A stretch of 64,000 nucleotides of DNA from Mytilus trossulus (GCF_036588685.1 NC_086378.1:34015578-34079577); one strand, 5' to 3'. Counted from the first letter of the stretch, positions 12,892 to 32,462 are shown. Notes: generated by a model from the letters alone, not told the origin. A program made the numbers and translations.

Positions 12892-13896
12892 ATTTTTTAC
12901 TGAAAAACTGCTCAACCCAAGCTGACAGTAAAAATGCCCCCTTTTTTCATTCATAATTACAGTTTCTGATCATCCCTCATAGCTCAACAATAGTAAATTA
13001 GTGTCACGGTTTCAATATGATAAATCTGAAGAAGAAAAATAATAATAATGAAAAAAGGTCAAAATACATGCAGAAACATTAAGGAAAGGAACGAAAAATA
13101 AAAACAGGAAAAAATAAAAATAAAATGCAGTTATAACACAAACAAAGCGAAATAAAAATAAAAAAACAGAAACAAATGGAATTACACATTCCCGACATGA
13201 CATTGTGCGGATCGGCTGAGTTTCTTTATTGTTGTATTATGTCATATTTATGTATATTTAATATAAAAAAAGAAGATGTGGTATGATTTTCATTTGGGCT
13301 GGGCACATTTGTCACATTGTCTGATTGTCGGTGTGCTTACATCAATTCCACATCTTTAATACACAAACAATAACTAAATAAAGACAGAAAGACAGAGAGA
13401 GAGAGATGCTGAAAAAAATGGAAAAAGGAAAAGAATGGAAAGTACATATCATATATAAAAGTGTTGACGAAAGAGATAATGTTAACAAAAACTATAAATA
13501 ATTATAATAATAAAAAAAAACCACACACCTTCTCAGATGAATCTAAGCATGCTCGCATCAATAACCAAGAGAGAGAAAGAAGAGAGCAGACTAGTATTAA
13601 ATATAAATACTATCAGTGGTTTTTTTTCCCCCCGACAAACATTATATGATTTAACTGAGCTACTTGTGGGTTCAAAGAGTCAGAAAGTACGACAATAAAT
13701 GTTCTGATGAAGAAGACTGAAAAAGTTACTAGACTTAGTGTTATGCTATAAGAACTGTACTTAAATGGGATGCGTTAGAGAGAGAAGAAAAGAAGAATCA
13801 CGGAAGAAGGGACATTTATATTTTAGACATTTTTTATTTGTTATGTAGTAGAATATATTTTTTTCAATTATGTATGGGGAATAAAGTATTACTAAG
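12892..13896. other. H3-H2A spacer
   Basis: AT- and GA-rich simple sequence. The GA repeat near 13395 is one dinucleotide longer than in the previous unit. No gene seen. Confidence 0.8.
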
Positions 13897-13951
13897 ATGT
13901 ACAACAATTTTAGACTCTTTTTGAAAAATATTGGTGGCCCTGAAAAGGGCC
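13897..13951 (-). terminator. H2A histone stem-loop and downstream element
   Basis: Stem-loop 13936-13951. Confidence 0.94.
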
Positions 13952-13984
13952 GTTGTTAAGTGAGTAATCCGATATATCCACTTT

Positions 13985-14638
<654 letters not shown>

Positions 14639-15013
14639 ATGCCACCCAAAGTAGGAACTAAAGGAGCCAAGAAGGCCGTCACCAAGGCAAAGACTGCCAG
14701 ACCCGGCGGTGATAAGAAAAGGAGGAGGAAGAGACGTGAATCCTATGCTATCTACATCTACAAAGTCTTGAGACAAGTTCACCCCGACACCGGAGTGTCC
14801 TCAAAGGCAATGTCCATCATGAACAGCTTCGTCAACGATATCTTCGAGAGAATCGCAGCAGAGGCTTCCCGATTGGCACACTACAACAAAAGATCTACCA
14901 TCACATCCCGGGAGATCCAGACCGCTGTCCGTCTTCTCTTACCCGGAGAATTGGCCAAGCACGCTGTCAGTGAAGGTACCAAAGCCGTCACTAAATACAC
15001 CAGCAGCAAGTAA
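14639..15013 (+). CDS. H2B: Histone H2B
   Basis: Intact 124-aa copy. TATA at 14579-14586, stem-loop at 15042-15057. Confidence 0.98.
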   Translation: MPPKVGTKGAKKAVTKAKTARPGGDKKRRRKRRESYAIYIYKVLRQVHPDTGVSSKAMSIMNSFVNDIFERIAAEASRLAHYNKRSTITSREIQTAVRLLLPGELAKHAVSEGTKAVTKYTSSK

Positions 15014-15041
15014 ACAGTCTGAAGTTTATAACTTCACAAAC

Positions 15042-15096
15042 GGCCCTTTTCAGGGCCACCAACATTTTTCAAAAAGAATTTACATTTGTTGTACAT
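15042..15096 (+). terminator. H2B histone stem-loop and downstream element
   Basis: Stem-loop 15042-15057. Confidence 0.94.
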
Positions 15097-15784
15097 CAAT
15101 GTCAAACTTCTAAACAAAGCTATAAATCCCAACCCCAGCTATAACCACTTTCAAACTATTTCAATAGTATATGGTTACTTTTCTCTTCTTTCTATCTGTA
15201 TAACAAATATACGTGTATTTCACTCATTCTGTAGCATTTAATTTGTCTGTCAAAACTACAAAGCGTAAATACATAAATCATGAAGAACAAAACAGTGCTT
15301 TCATTCCAATTAATAGAGTTGATAAATTTACGATTTCTTTTGCTTTTCGAGAGAAAAAAAATATTGCGAGAATTATTTTACACGGAAACAAGAACATTAC
15401 CTAATCTTAAACCACGCAAAAAAAACCTCTATAATTGAATATAACAGAATCTACAGATTTTGTGTGTAAAAGTCCGTGCATTTTGTTTTGAAATTTTCTC
15501 TCTTCATGTAGGCAAATGCACGGACTTGATCTTTGAACGTATTCATAAACCTTCAGAAATATAAATTCTCAAATAAATACAAGAGTAAGAGTAAGGAAGT
15601 TAATTAAAAAGAAAGCCAGATATTTAAAAAAAAAAAGGGGGGGGGGGGGGGGTATAACGAGAGAGAGAAAATAGTTGCGGATCAGGATCAGGGAAAACAA
15701 GAAAAACGGTTGAAAAATTCATGAACATTAGAGAAAAGAATAGAAGTGGGAGCAAGCTTTGATTTCAAGATTTTGTTTAAAACG
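15097..15784. other. H2B-H4 convergent spacer
   Basis: Inverted repeat 15470-15527; A11 at 15626-15636, G16 at 15637-15652. No gene seen. Confidence 0.85.
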
Positions 15785-15840
15785 ATGTACAACAAATCTA
15801 AGATTCTTTTTGAAAAATGTTGGTGGCCCTGAAAAGGGCC
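15785..15840 (-). terminator. H4 histone stem-loop and downstream element
   Basis: Stem-loop 15825-15840. Confidence 0.94.
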
Positions 15841-15866
15841 GTTGTTGATATTAGCTGGGTGGCTGT

Positions 15867-16362
<496 letters not shown>

Positions 16363-17816
16363 ACTTTTTCATTCTAGGTCTGAAAAATATAATAATTCAT
16401 ATCAGACAGTAAATTTTTAAGAAAAAACTATTATTTCAATCGGAATAAAAATGACTGAAGGAGACAAAAAAAGTTCCAAAATGTTGAAAAGTTTTCATTT
16501 TAAGATAGAATAGTATGATAAATAAATGATAAATGAAAATCACTTTAGACAGTCAAAATTATAAAGATAATTATTTGCTTTCTCTGAACAGACATTTTCA
16601 TTCAATGACAATACACATTTCAACTTAATGGAATGGAATTTAGTTGGGGAAAAAATAAACCTCACAGACATATCTAGGAATACTGGTTATCTATTTGTCT
16701 ATTTGATGTATCCAGAAATTGGATACATCACAGGATTTTACATGCTTGCAGTTTTCTACCTGTCTTTCATAACTCAACATCATCTGTCAAAGCTGTGCTT
16801 GCCATCCATCAACGATCTGCTGCAGGTACTTCAGATCATAAATGGGAGAATGTATGAATAAAACTGTTACTGTTATTACTATTAAAGATTTTTTTTTCTA
16901 GGTATTACAGTGAAGAAAAGAGATGCCCCTGACTGCGGGTAAAACTTCTTATGTGTGCATCTTCCTTTCAATTTTATTTTTAAACGCCATTCTATATTTA
17001 TCCACAGTATGACGATGACAATTTCATCAGCCAATCCAATAAAAATGTTAATGCGCACACATGTACTTACTATTCTGAAGACTTCTTTTAGCCAGAAAAG
17101 TTTATAATAAGTCTGAAAACCACTTTTTATCATATAAAAAAGCTTATAAGTGCAAGATATATGCTTACATGGACTTCCTACATTGAAATTTTGTGGGGAC
17201 TACTTGGACCCGTACCGAAATTATATTAATTTAAATAGAAATTTCATGATTTTGTTAACTAGCAGCAAGACAAGACTCTAAAGTGGACAAAATATATTAC
17301 TACATACATGATAAAAAAATTCTTTACAATTCTGACTGAAAAAGAGCTCTAAATTTTTGATAAAAGTACCCTGTAATATCAGCTTTTCTAAAAGAAATAT
17401 TCAAATTAATGAATTATACAAGATATTTAAACTCTAACTTAAAAAAAAAGGTTATATTTTGGCCAGTTGGTGGTTCTCTTTCTTTGGTCTAGACTACTGG
17501 TGTAAATAATACATCAAAAGAAGACAAGACAAAACAAGCGAAGAAAAGAAAAGAACAGAAGTACAGATAGAAACATTTATATGTTGATCTTTTTTTATAT
17601 AATGTACTATTTAATATTCTACACACAAGGACATACATGTACCATGATAAACAAACACCCCCCTTTTTTTTGTGATGAGACTTGTGTGTATATATATATC
17701 ATAAAATTTATTTTTTGTCTATGTATTGCTTTGCATATAGATGGATTCAACAAGAAGAAATAAAAGAGAGAGAGAGAGATGGGGAAAAGAGGGGTTCGGC
17801 TATGTTTCTAATTTTC
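16363..17816. other. H4-H3 spacer
   Basis: Hairpin 16704-16730; otherwise AT-rich without a recognised gene. Confidence 0.8.
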
Positions 17817-17872
17817 ATGTACAACAATTTATAGATTCTTTTTGAAAAATATTGGTGGCCCTGAAAAGGGCC
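17817..17872 (-). terminator. H3 histone stem-loop and downstream element
   Basis: Stem-loop 17857-17872. Confidence 0.94.
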
Positions 17873-17901
17873 GTTATGTTTTGGTGAAAAAATCACACTT
17901 C

Positions 17902-18507
<606 letters not shown>

Positions 18508-19510
18508 ATTTTTTACTGAAAAACTGCTCAACCCAAGCTGACAGTAAAAATGCCCCCTTTTTTCATTCATAATTACAGTTTCTGATCATCCCTCATAGCT
18601 CAACAATAGTAAATTAGTGTCACGGTTTCAATATGATAAATCTGAAGAAGAAAAATAATAATAATGAAAAAAGGTCAAAATACATGCAGAAACATTAAGG
18701 AAAGGAACGAAAAATAAAAACAGGAAAAAATAAAAATAAAATGCAGTTATAACACAAACAAAGCGAAATAAAAATAAAAAAACAGAAACAAATGGAATTA
18801 CACATTCCCGACATGACATTGTGCGGATCGGCTGAGTTTCTTTATTGTTGTATTATGTCATATTTATGTATATTTAATATAAAAAAAGAAGATGTGGTAT
18901 GATTTTCATTTGGGCTGGGCACATTTGTCACATTGTCTGATTGTCGGTGTGCTTACATCAATTCCACATCTTTAATACACAAACAATAACTAAATAAAGA
19001 CAGAAAGACAGAGAGAGAGATGCTGAAAAAAATGGAAAAAGGAAAAGAATGGAAAGTACATATCATATATAAAAGTGTTGACGAAAGAGATAATGTTAAC
19101 AAAAACTATAAATAATTATAATAATAAAAAAAAACCACACACCTTCTCAGATGAATCTAAGCATGCTCGCATCAATAACCAAGAGAGAGAAAGAAGAGAG
19201 CAGACTAGTATTAAATATAAATACTATCAGTGGTTTTTTTTCCCCCCGACAAACATTATATGATTTAACTGAGCTACTTGTGGGTTCAAAGAGTCAGAAA
19301 GTACGACAATAAATGTTCTGATGAAGAAGACTGAAAAAGTTACTAGACTTAGTGTTATGCTATAAGAACTGTACTTAAATGGGATGCGTTAGAGAGAGAA
19401 GAAAAGAAGAATCACGGAAGAAGGGACATTTATATTTTAGACATTTTTTATTTGTTATGTAGTAGAATATATTTTTTTCAATTATGTATGGGGAATAAAG
19501 TATTACTAAG
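18508..19510. other. H3-H2A spacer
   Basis: Simple AT- and GA-rich sequence; no gene seen. Confidence 0.8.
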
Positions 19511-19565
19511 ATGTACAACAATTTTAGACTCTTTTTGAAAAATATTGGTGGCCCTGAAAAGGGCC
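19511..19565 (-). terminator. H2A histone stem-loop and downstream element
   Basis: Stem-loop 19550-19565. Confidence 0.94.
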
Positions 19566-19598
19566 GTTGTTAAGTGAGTAATCCGATATATCCACTTT

Positions 19599-20252
<654 letters not shown>

Positions 20253-20627
20253 ATGCCACCCAAAGTAGGAACTAAAGGAGCCAAGAAGGCCGTCACCAAG
20301 GCAAAGACTGCCAGACCCGGCGGTGATAAGAAAAGGAGGAGGAAGAGACGTGAATCCTATGCTATCTACATCTACAAAGTCTTGAGACAAGTTCACCCCG
20401 ACACCGGAGTGTCCTCAAAGGCAATGTCCATCATGAACAGCTTCGTCAACGATATCTTCGAGAGAATCGCAGCAGAGGCTTCCCGATTGGCACACTACAA
20501 CAAAAGATCTACCATCACATCCCGGGAGATCCAGACCGCTGTCCGTCTTCTCTTACCCGGAGAATTGGCCAAGCACGCTGTCAGTGAAGGTACCAAAGCC
20601 GTCACTAAATACACCAGCAGCAAGTAA
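20253..20627 (+). CDS. H2B: Histone H2B
   Basis: Intact 124-aa copy. TATA at 20193-20200, stem-loop at 20656-20671. Confidence 0.98.
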   Translation: MPPKVGTKGAKKAVTKAKTARPGGDKKRRRKRRESYAIYIYKVLRQVHPDTGVSSKAMSIMNSFVNDIFERIAAEASRLAHYNKRSTITSREIQTAVRLLLPGELAKHAVSEGTKAVTKYTSSK

Positions 20628-20655
20628 ACAGTCTGAAGTTTATAACTTCACAAAC

Positions 20656-20710
20656 GGCCCTTTTCAGGGCCACCAACATTTTTCAAAAAGAATTTACATT
20701 TGTTGTACAT
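20656..20710 (+). terminator. H2B histone stem-loop and downstream element
   Basis: Stem-loop 20656-20671. Confidence 0.94.
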
Positions 20711-21398
20711 CAATGTCAAACTTCTAAACAAAGCTATAAATCCCAACCCCAGCTATAACCACTTTCAAACTATTTCAATAGTATATGGTTACTTTTCTCT
20801 TCTTTCTATCTGTATAACAAATATACGTGTATTTCACTCATTCTGTAGCATTTAATTTGTCTGTCAAAACTACAAAGCGTAAATACATAAATCATGAAGA
20901 ACAAAACAGTGCTTTCATTCCAATTAATAGAGTTGATAAATTTACGATTTCTTTTGCTTTTCGAGAGAAAAAAAATATTGCGAGAATTATTTTACACGGA
21001 AACAAGAACATTACCTAATCTTAAACCACGCAAAAAAAACCTCTATAATTGAATATAACAGAATCTACAGATTTTGTGTGTAAAAGTCCGTGCATTTTGT
21101 TTTGAAATTTTCTCTCTTCATGTAGGCAAATGCACGGACTTGATCTTTGAACGTATTCATAAACCTTCAGAAATATAAATTCTCAAATAAATACAAGAGT
21201 AAGAGTAAGGAAGTTAATTAAAAAGAAAGCCAGATATTTAAAAAAAAAAAGGGGGGGGGGGGGGGGTATAACGAGAGAGAGAAAATAGTTGCGGATCAGG
21301 ATCAGGGAAAACAAGAAAAACGGTTGAAAAATTCATGAACATTAGAGAAAAGAATAGAAGTGGGAGCAAGCTTTGATTTCAAGATTTTGTTTAAAACG
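20711..21398. other. H2B-H4 convergent spacer
   Basis: Inverted repeat 21084-21141; A11 at 21240-21250, G16 at 21251-21266. No gene seen. Confidence 0.85.
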
Positions 21399-21454
21399 AT
21401 GTACAACAAATCTAAGATTCTTTTTGAAAAATGTTGGTGGCCCTGAAAAGGGCC
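21399..21454 (-). terminator. H4 histone stem-loop and downstream element
   Basis: Stem-loop 21439-21454. Confidence 0.94.
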
Positions 21455-21480
21455 GTTGTTGATATTAGCTGGGTGGCTGT

Positions 21481-21976
<496 letters not shown>

Positions 21977-23430
21977 ACTTTTTCATTCTAGGTCTGAAAA
22001 ATATAATAATTCATATCAGACAGTAAATTTTTAAGAAAAAACTATTATTTCAATCGGAATAAAAATGACTGAAGGAGACAAAAAAAGTTCCAAAATGTTG
22101 AAAAGTTTTCATTTTAAGATAGAATAGTATGATAAATAAATGATAAATGAAAATCACTTTAGACAGTCAAAATTATAAAGATAATTATTTGCTTTCTCTG
22201 AACAGACATTTTCATTCAATGACAATACACATTTCAACTTAATGGAATGGAATTTAGTTGGGGAAAAAATAAACCTCACAGACATATCTAGGAATACTGG
22301 TTATCTATTTGTCTATTTGATGTATCCAGAAATTGGATACATCACAGGATTTTACATGCTTGCAGTTTTCTACCTGTCTTTCATAACTCAACATCATCTG
22401 TCAAAGCTGTGCTTGCCATCCATCAACGATCTGCTGCAGGTACTTCAGATCATAAATGGGAGAATGTATGAATAAAACTGTTACTGTTATTACTATTAAA
22501 GATTTTTTTTTCTAGGTATTACAGTGAAGAAAAGAGATGCCCCTGACTGCGGGTAAAACTTCTTATGTGTGCATCTTCCTTTCAATTTTATTTTTAAACG
22601 CCATTCTATATTTATCCACAGTATGACGATGACAATTTCATCAGCCAATCCAATAAAAATGTTAATGCGCACACATGTACTTACTATTCTGAAGACTTCT
22701 TTTAGCCAGAAAAGTTTATAATAAGTCTGAAAACCACTTTTTATCATATAAAAAAGCTTATAAGTGCAAGATATATGCTTACATGGACTTCCTACATTGA
22801 AATTTTGTGGGGACTACTTGGACCCGTACCGAAATTATATTAATTTAAATAGAAATTTCATGATTTTGTTAACTAGCAGCAAGACAAGACTCTAAAGTGG
22901 ACAAAATATATTACTACATACATGATAAAAAAATTCTTTACAATTCTGACTGAAAAAGAGCTCTAAATTTTTGATAAAAGTACCCTGTAATATCAGCTTT
23001 TCTAAAAGAAATATTCAAATTAATGAATTATACAAGATATTTAAACTCTAACTTAAAAAAAAAGGTTATATTTTGGCCAGTTGGTGGTTCTCTTTCTTTG
23101 GTCTAGACTACTGGTGTAAATAATACATCAAAAGAAGACAAGACAAAACAAGCGAAGAAAAGAAAAGAACAGAAGTACAGATAGAAACATTTATATGTTG
23201 ATCTTTTTTTATATAATGTACTATTTAATATTCTACACACAAGGACATACATGTACCATGATAAACAAACACCCCCCTTTTTTTTGTGATGAGACTTGTG
23301 TGTATATATATATCATAAAATTTATTTTTTGTCTATGTATTGCTTTGCATATAGATGGATTCAACAAGAAGAAATAAAAGAGAGAGAGAGAGATGGGGAA
23401 AAGAGGGGTTCGGCTATGTTTCTAATTTTC
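21977..23430. other. H4-H3 spacer
   Basis: Hairpin 22318-22344; no recognised gene. Confidence 0.8.
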
Positions 23431-23486
23431 ATGTACAACAATTTATAGATTCTTTTTGAAAAATATTGGTGGCCCTGAAAAGGGCC
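23431..23486 (-). terminator. H3 histone stem-loop and downstream element
   Basis: Stem-loop 23471-23486. Confidence 0.94.
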
Positions 23487-23515
23487 GTTATGTTTTGGTG
23501 AAAAAATCACACTTC

Positions 23516-24121
<606 letters not shown>

Positions 24122-25125
24122 ATTTTTTACTGAAAAACTGCTCAACCCAAGCTGACAGTAAAAATGCCCCCTTTTTTCATTCATAATTACAGTTTCTGAT
24201 CATCCCTCATAGCTCAACAATAGTAAATTAGTGTCACGGTTTCAATATGATAAATCTGAAGAAGAAAAATAATAATAATGAAAAAAGGTCAAAATACATG
24301 CAGAAACATTAAGGAAAGGAACGAAAAATAAAAACAGGAAAAAATAAAAATAAAATGCAGTTATAACACAAACAAAGCGAAATAAAAATAAAAAAACAGA
24401 AACAAATGGAATTACACATTCCCGACATGACATTGTGCGGATCGGCTGAGTTTCTTTATTGTTGTATTATGTCATATTTATGTATATTTAATATAAAAAA
24501 AGAAGATGTGGTATGATTTTCATTTGGGCTGGGCACATTTGTCACATTGTCTGATTGTCGGTGTGCTTACATCAATTCCACATCTTTAATACACAAACAA
24601 TAACTAAATAAAGACAGAAAGACAGAGAGAGAGATGCTGAAAAAAATGGAAAAAGGAAAAGAATGGAAAGTACATATCATATATAAAAGTGTTGACGAAA
24701 GAGATAATGTTAACAAAAACTATAAATAATTATAATAATAAAAAAAAACCACACACCTTCTCAGATGAATCTAAGCATGCTCGCATCAATAACCAAGAGA
24801 GAGAAAGAAGAGAGCAGACTAGTATTAAATATAAATACTATCAGTGGTTTTTTTTCCCCCCGACAAACATTATTATGATTTAACTGAGCTACTTGTGGGT
24901 TCAAAGAGTCAGAAAGTACGACAATAAATGTTCTGATGAAGAAGACTGAAAAAGTTACTAGACTTAGTGTTATGCTATAAGAACTGTACTTAAATGGGAT
25001 GCGTTAGAGAGAGAAGAAAAGAAGAATCACGGAAGAAGGGACATTTATATTTTAGACATTTTTTATTTGTTATGTAGTAGAATATATTTTTTTCAATTAT
25101 GTATGGGGAATAAAGTATTACTAAG
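24122..25125. other. H3-H2A spacer
   Basis: Simple AT- and GA-rich sequence. One extra T near 24872 relative to the other copies. No gene seen. Confidence 0.8.
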
Positions 25126-25180
25126 ATGTACAACAATTTTAGACTCTTTTTGAAAAATATTGGTGGCCCTGAAAAGGGCC
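25126..25180 (-). terminator. H2A histone stem-loop and downstream element
   Basis: Stem-loop 25165-25180. Confidence 0.94.
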
Positions 25181-25213
25181 GTTGTTAAGTGAGTAATCCG
25201 ATATATCCACTTT

Positions 25214-26241
<1,028 letters not shown>

Positions 26242-26269
26242 ACAGTCTGAAGTTTATAACTTCACAAAC

Positions 26270-26324
26270 GGCCCTTTTCAGGGCCACCAACATTTTTCAA
26301 AAAGAATTTACATTTGTTGTACAT
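26270..26324 (+). terminator. H2B histone stem-loop and downstream element
   Basis: Stem-loop 26270-26285, intact behind the frameshifted H2B. Confidence 0.93.
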
Positions 26325-27012
26325 CAATGTCAAACTTCTAAACAAAGCTATAAATCCCAACCCCAGCTATAACCACTTTCAAACTATTTCAATAGTATAT
26401 GGTTACTTTTCTCTTCTTTCTATCTGTATAACAAATATACGTGTATTTCACTCATTCTGTAGCATTTAATTTGTCTGTCAAAACTACAAAGCGTAAATAC
26501 ATAAATCATGAAGAACAAAACAGTGCTTTCATTCCAATTAATAGAGTTGATAAATTTACGATTTCTTTTGCTTTTCGAGAGAAAAAAAATATTGCGAGAA
26601 TTATTTTACACGGAAACAAGAACATTACCTAATCTTAAACCACGCAAAAAAAACCTCTATAATTGAATATAACAGAATCTACAGATTTTGTGTGTAAAAG
26701 TCCGTGCATTTTGTTTTGAAATTTTCTCTCTTCATGTAGGCAAATGCACGGACTTGATCTTTGAACGTATTCATAAACCTTCAGAAATATAAATTCTCAA
26801 ATAAATACAAGAGTAAGAGTAAGGAAGTTAATTAAAAAGAAAGCCAGATATTTAAAAAAAAAAAGGGGGGGGGGGGGGGGTATAACGAGAGAGAGAAAAT
26901 AGTTGCGGATCAGGATCAGGGAAAACAAGAAAAACGGTTGAAAAATTCATGAACATTAGAGAAAAGAATAGAAGTGGGAGCAAGCTTTGATTTCAAGATT
27001 TTGTTTAAAACG
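26325..27012. other. H2B-H4 convergent spacer
   Basis: Inverted repeat 26698-26755; A11 at 26854-26864, G16 at 26865-26880. No gene seen. Confidence 0.85.
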
Positions 27013-27068
27013 ATGTACAACAAATCTAAGATTCTTTTTGAAAAATGTTGGTGGCCCTGAAAAGGGCC
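27013..27068 (-). terminator. H4 histone stem-loop and downstream element
   Basis: Stem-loop 27053-27068; only 26 nt after the stop because one G of a GGG run near 27085 is missing. Confidence 0.93.
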
Positions 27069-27093
27069 GTTGTTGATATTAGCTGGTGGCTGT

Positions 27094-27590
<497 letters not shown>

Positions 27591-28941
27591 ACTTTTTCAT
27601 TCTAGGTCTGAAAAATATAATAATTCATATCAGACAGTAAATTTTTAAGAAAAAACTATTATTTCAATCGGAATAAAAATGACTGAAGGAGACAAAAAAA
27701 GTTCCAAAATGTTGAAAAGTTTTCATTTTAAGATAGAATAGTATGATAAATAAATGATAAATGAAAATCACTTTAGACAGTCAAAATTATAAAGATAATT
27801 ATTTGCTTTCTCTGAACAGACATTTTCATTCAATGACAATACACATTTCAACTTAATGGAATGGAATTTAGTTGGGGAAAAAATAAACCTCACAGACATA
27901 TCTAGGAATACTGGTTATCTATTTGTCTATTTGATGTATCCAGAAATTGGATACATCACAGGATTTTACATGCTTGCAGTTTTCTACCTGTCTTTCATAA
28001 CTCAACATCATCTGTCAAAGCTGTGCTTGCCATCCATCAACGATCTGCTGCAGGTACTTCAGATCATAAATGGGAGAATGTATGAATAAAACTGTTACTG
28101 TTATTACTATTAAAGATTTTTTTTTCTAGGTATTACAGTGAAGAAAAGAGATGCCCCTGACTGCGGGTAAAACTTCTTATGTGTGCATCTTCCTTTCAAT
28201 TTTATTTTTAAACGCCATTCTATATTTATCCACAGTATGACGATGACAATTTCATCAGCCAATCCAATAAAAATGTTAATGCGCACACATGTACTTACTA
28301 TTCTGAAGACTTCTTTTAGCCAGAAAAGTTTATAATAAGTCTGAAAACCACTTTTATCATATAAAAAAGCTTATAAGTGCAAGATATATGCTTACATGGA
28401 CTTCCTACATTGAAATTTTGTGGGGACTACTTGGACCCGTACCGAAATTATATTAATTTAAATAGAAATTTCATGATTTTGTTAACTAGCAGCAAGACAA
28501 GACTCTAAAGTGGACAAAATATATTACTACATACATGATAAAAAAATTCTTTACAATTCTGACTGAAAAAGAGCTCTAAAATTTTGATAAAAGTACCCTG
28601 TAATATCAGCTTTTCTAAAAGAAATATTCAAATTAATGAATTATACAAGATATTTAAACTCTAACTTAAAAAAAAGGTTATATTTTGGCCAGTTGGTGGT
28701 TCTCTTTCTTTGGTCTAGACTACTGGTGTAAATAATACATCAAAAGAAGACAAGACAAAACAAGCGAAGAAAAGAAAAGAACAGAAGTACAGATAGAAAC
28801 ATTTATATGTTGATCTTTTTTTATATAATGTACTATTTAATATTCTACACACAAGGACATACATGTACCATGATAAACAAACACCCCCCTTTTTTTTGTG
28901 ATGAGACTTGTGTGTATATATATATCATAAAATTTATTTAT
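27591..28941. other. H4-H3 spacer, truncated by gap 2
   Basis: Hairpin 27932-27958. Several one-base differences from other copies after 28340. The last bases before the gap (TTTATTTAT) already depart from the usual T run, so the contig edge is probably unreliable. Confidence 0.78.
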
Positions 28942-29041
28942 NNNNNNNNNNNNNNNNNNNNNNNNNNNNNNNNNNNNNNNNNNNNNNNNNNNNNNNNNNN
29001 NNNNNNNNNNNNNNNNNNNNNNNNNNNNNNNNNNNNNNNNN
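28942..29041. other. Assembly gap 2 (100 N) at an orientation switch
   Basis: Both sides are H4-H3 spacer sequence, but in opposite orientation, so two H4 genes face away from each other across the gap. The true length is unknown. Confidence 0.95.
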
Positions 29042-30051
29042 CAGGGTACTTTTATCAAAAATTTAGAGCTCTTTTTCAGTCAGAATTGTAAAGAATTTTT
29101 TTATCATGTATGTAGTAATATATTTTGTCCACTTTAGAGTCTTGTCTTGCTGCTAGTTAACAAAATCATGAAATTTCTATTTAAATTAATATAATTTCGG
29201 TACGGGTCCAAGTAGTCCCCACAAAATTTCAATGTAGGAAGTCCATGTAAGCATATATCTTGCACTTATAAGCTTTTTTATATGATAAAAGTGGTTTTCA
29301 GACTTATTATAAACTTTTCTGGCTAAAAGAAGTCTTCAGAATAGTAAGTACATGTGTGCGCATTAACATTTTTATTGGATTGGCTGATGAAATTGTCATC
29401 GTCATACTGTGGATAAATATAGAATGGCGTTTAAAAATAAAATTGAAAGGAAGATGCACACATAAGAAGTTTTACCCGCAGTCAGGGGCATCTCTTTTCT
29501 TCACTGTAATACCTAGAAAAAAAAATCTTTAATAGTAATAACAGTAACAGTTTTATTCATACATTCTCCCATTTATGATCTGAAGTACCTGCAGCAGATC
29601 GTTGATGGATGGCAAGCACAGCTTTGACAGATGATGTTGAGTTATGAAAGACAGGTAGAAAACTGCAAGCATGTAAAATCCTGTGATGTATCCAATTTCT
29701 GGATACATCAAATAGACAAATAGATAACCAGTATTCCTAGATATGTCTGTGAGGTTTATTTTTTCCCCAACTAAATTCCATTCCATTAAGTTGAAATGTG
29801 TATTGTCATTGAATGAAAATGTCTGTTCAGAGAAAGCAAATAATTATCTTTATAATTTTGACTGTCTAAAGTGATTTTCATTTATCATTTATTTATCATA
29901 CTATTCTATCTTAAAATGAAAACTTTTCAACATTTTGGAACTTTTTTTGTCTCCTTCAGTCATTTTTATTCCGATTGAAATAATAGTTTTTTCTTAAAAA
30001 TTTACTGTCTGATATGAATTATTATATTTTTCAGACCTAGAATGAAAAAGT
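29042..30051. other. H4-H3 spacer, inverted, starting at gap 2
   Basis: Reverse complement of the H4-H3 spacer; hairpin 29684-29710. It shares with the other side of the gap a four-T run (AAAA at 29285 here, TTTT near 28350 there) where all other copies have five. Confidence 0.78.
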
Positions 30052-30547
<496 letters not shown>

Positions 30548-30573
30548 ACAGCCACCCAGCTAATATCAACAAC

Positions 30574-30629
30574 GGCCCTTTTCAGGGCCACCAACATTTT
30601 TCAAAAAGAATCTTAGATTTGTTGTACAT
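30574..30629 (+). terminator. H4 histone stem-loop and downstream element
   Basis: Stem-loop 30574-30589. Confidence 0.94.
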
Positions 30630-31317
30630 CGTTTTAAACAAAATCTTGAAATCAAAGCTTGCTCCCACTTCTATTCTTTTCTCTAATGTTCATGAATTTT
30701 TCAACCGTTTTTCTTGTTTTCCCTGATCCTGATCCGCAACTATTTTCTCTCTCTCGTTATACCCCCCCCCCCCCCCCTTTTTTTTTTTAAATATCTGGCT
30801 TTCTTTTTAATTAACTTCCTTACTCTTACTCTTGTATTTATTTGAGAATTTATATTTCTGAAGGTTTATGAATACGTTCAAAGATCAAGTCCGTGCATTT
30901 GCCTACATGAAGAGAGAAAATTTCAAAACAAAATGCACGGACTTTTACACACAAAATCTGTAGATTCTGTTATATTCAATTATAGAGGTTTTTTTTGCGT
31001 GGTTTAAGATTAGGTAATGTTCTTGTTTCCGTGTAAAATAATTCTCGCAATATTTTTTTTCTCTCGAAAAGCAAAAGAAATCGTAAATTTATCAACTCTA
31101 TTAATTGGAATGAAAGCACTGTTTTGTTCTTCATGATTTATGTATTTACGCTTTGTAGTTTTGACAGACAAATTAAATGCTACAGAATGAGTGAAATACA
31201 CGTATATTTGTTATACAGATAGAAAGAAGAGAAAAGTAACCATATACTATTGAAATAGTTTGAAAGTGGTTATAGCTGGGGTTGGGATTTATAGCTTTGT
31301 TTAGAAGTTTGACATTG
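30630..31317. other. H2B-H4 convergent spacer
   Basis: Inverted repeat 30887-30944; C16 at 30762-30777 and T11 at 30778-30788. No gene seen. Confidence 0.85.
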
Positions 31318-31372
31318 ATGTACAACAAATGTAAATTCTTTTTGAAAAATGTTGGTGGCCCTGAAAAGGGCC
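31318..31372 (-). terminator. H2B histone stem-loop and downstream element
   Basis: Stem-loop 31357-31372. Confidence 0.94.
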
Positions 31373-31400
31373 GTTTGTGAAGTTATAAACTTCAGACTGT

Positions 31401-31775
31401 TTACTTGCTGCTGGTGTATTTAGTGACGGCTTTGGTACCTTCACTGACAGCGTGCTTGGCCAATTCTCCGGGTAAGAGAAGACGGACAGCGGTCTGGATC
31501 TCCCGGGATGTGATGGTAGATCTTTTGTTGTAGTGTGCCAATCGGGAAGCCTCTGCTGCGATTCTCTCGAAGATATCGTTGACGAAGCTGTTCATGATGG
31601 ACATTGCCTTTGAGGACACTCCGGTGTCGGGGTGAACTTGTCTCAAGACTTTGTAGATGTAGATAGCATAGGATTCACGTCTCTTCCTCCTCCTTTTCTT
31701 ATCACCGCCGGGTCTGGCAGTCTTTGCCTTGGTGACGGCCTTCTTGGCTCCTTTAGTTCCTACTTTGGGTGGCAT
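31401..31775 (-). CDS. H2B: Histone H2B
   Basis: Intact 124-aa copy on the - strand. TATA at 31828-31835, stem-loop at 31357-31372. Confidence 0.98.
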   Translation of the reverse strand: MPPKVGTKGAKKAVTKAKTARPGGDKKRRRKRRESYAIYIYKVLRQVHPDTGVSSKAMSIMNSFVNDIFERIAAEASRLAHYNKRSTITSREIQTAVRLLLPGELAKHAVSEGTKAVTKYTSSK

Positions 31776-32429
<654 letters not shown>

Positions 32430-32462
32430 AAAGTGGATATATCGGATTACTCACTTAACAAC

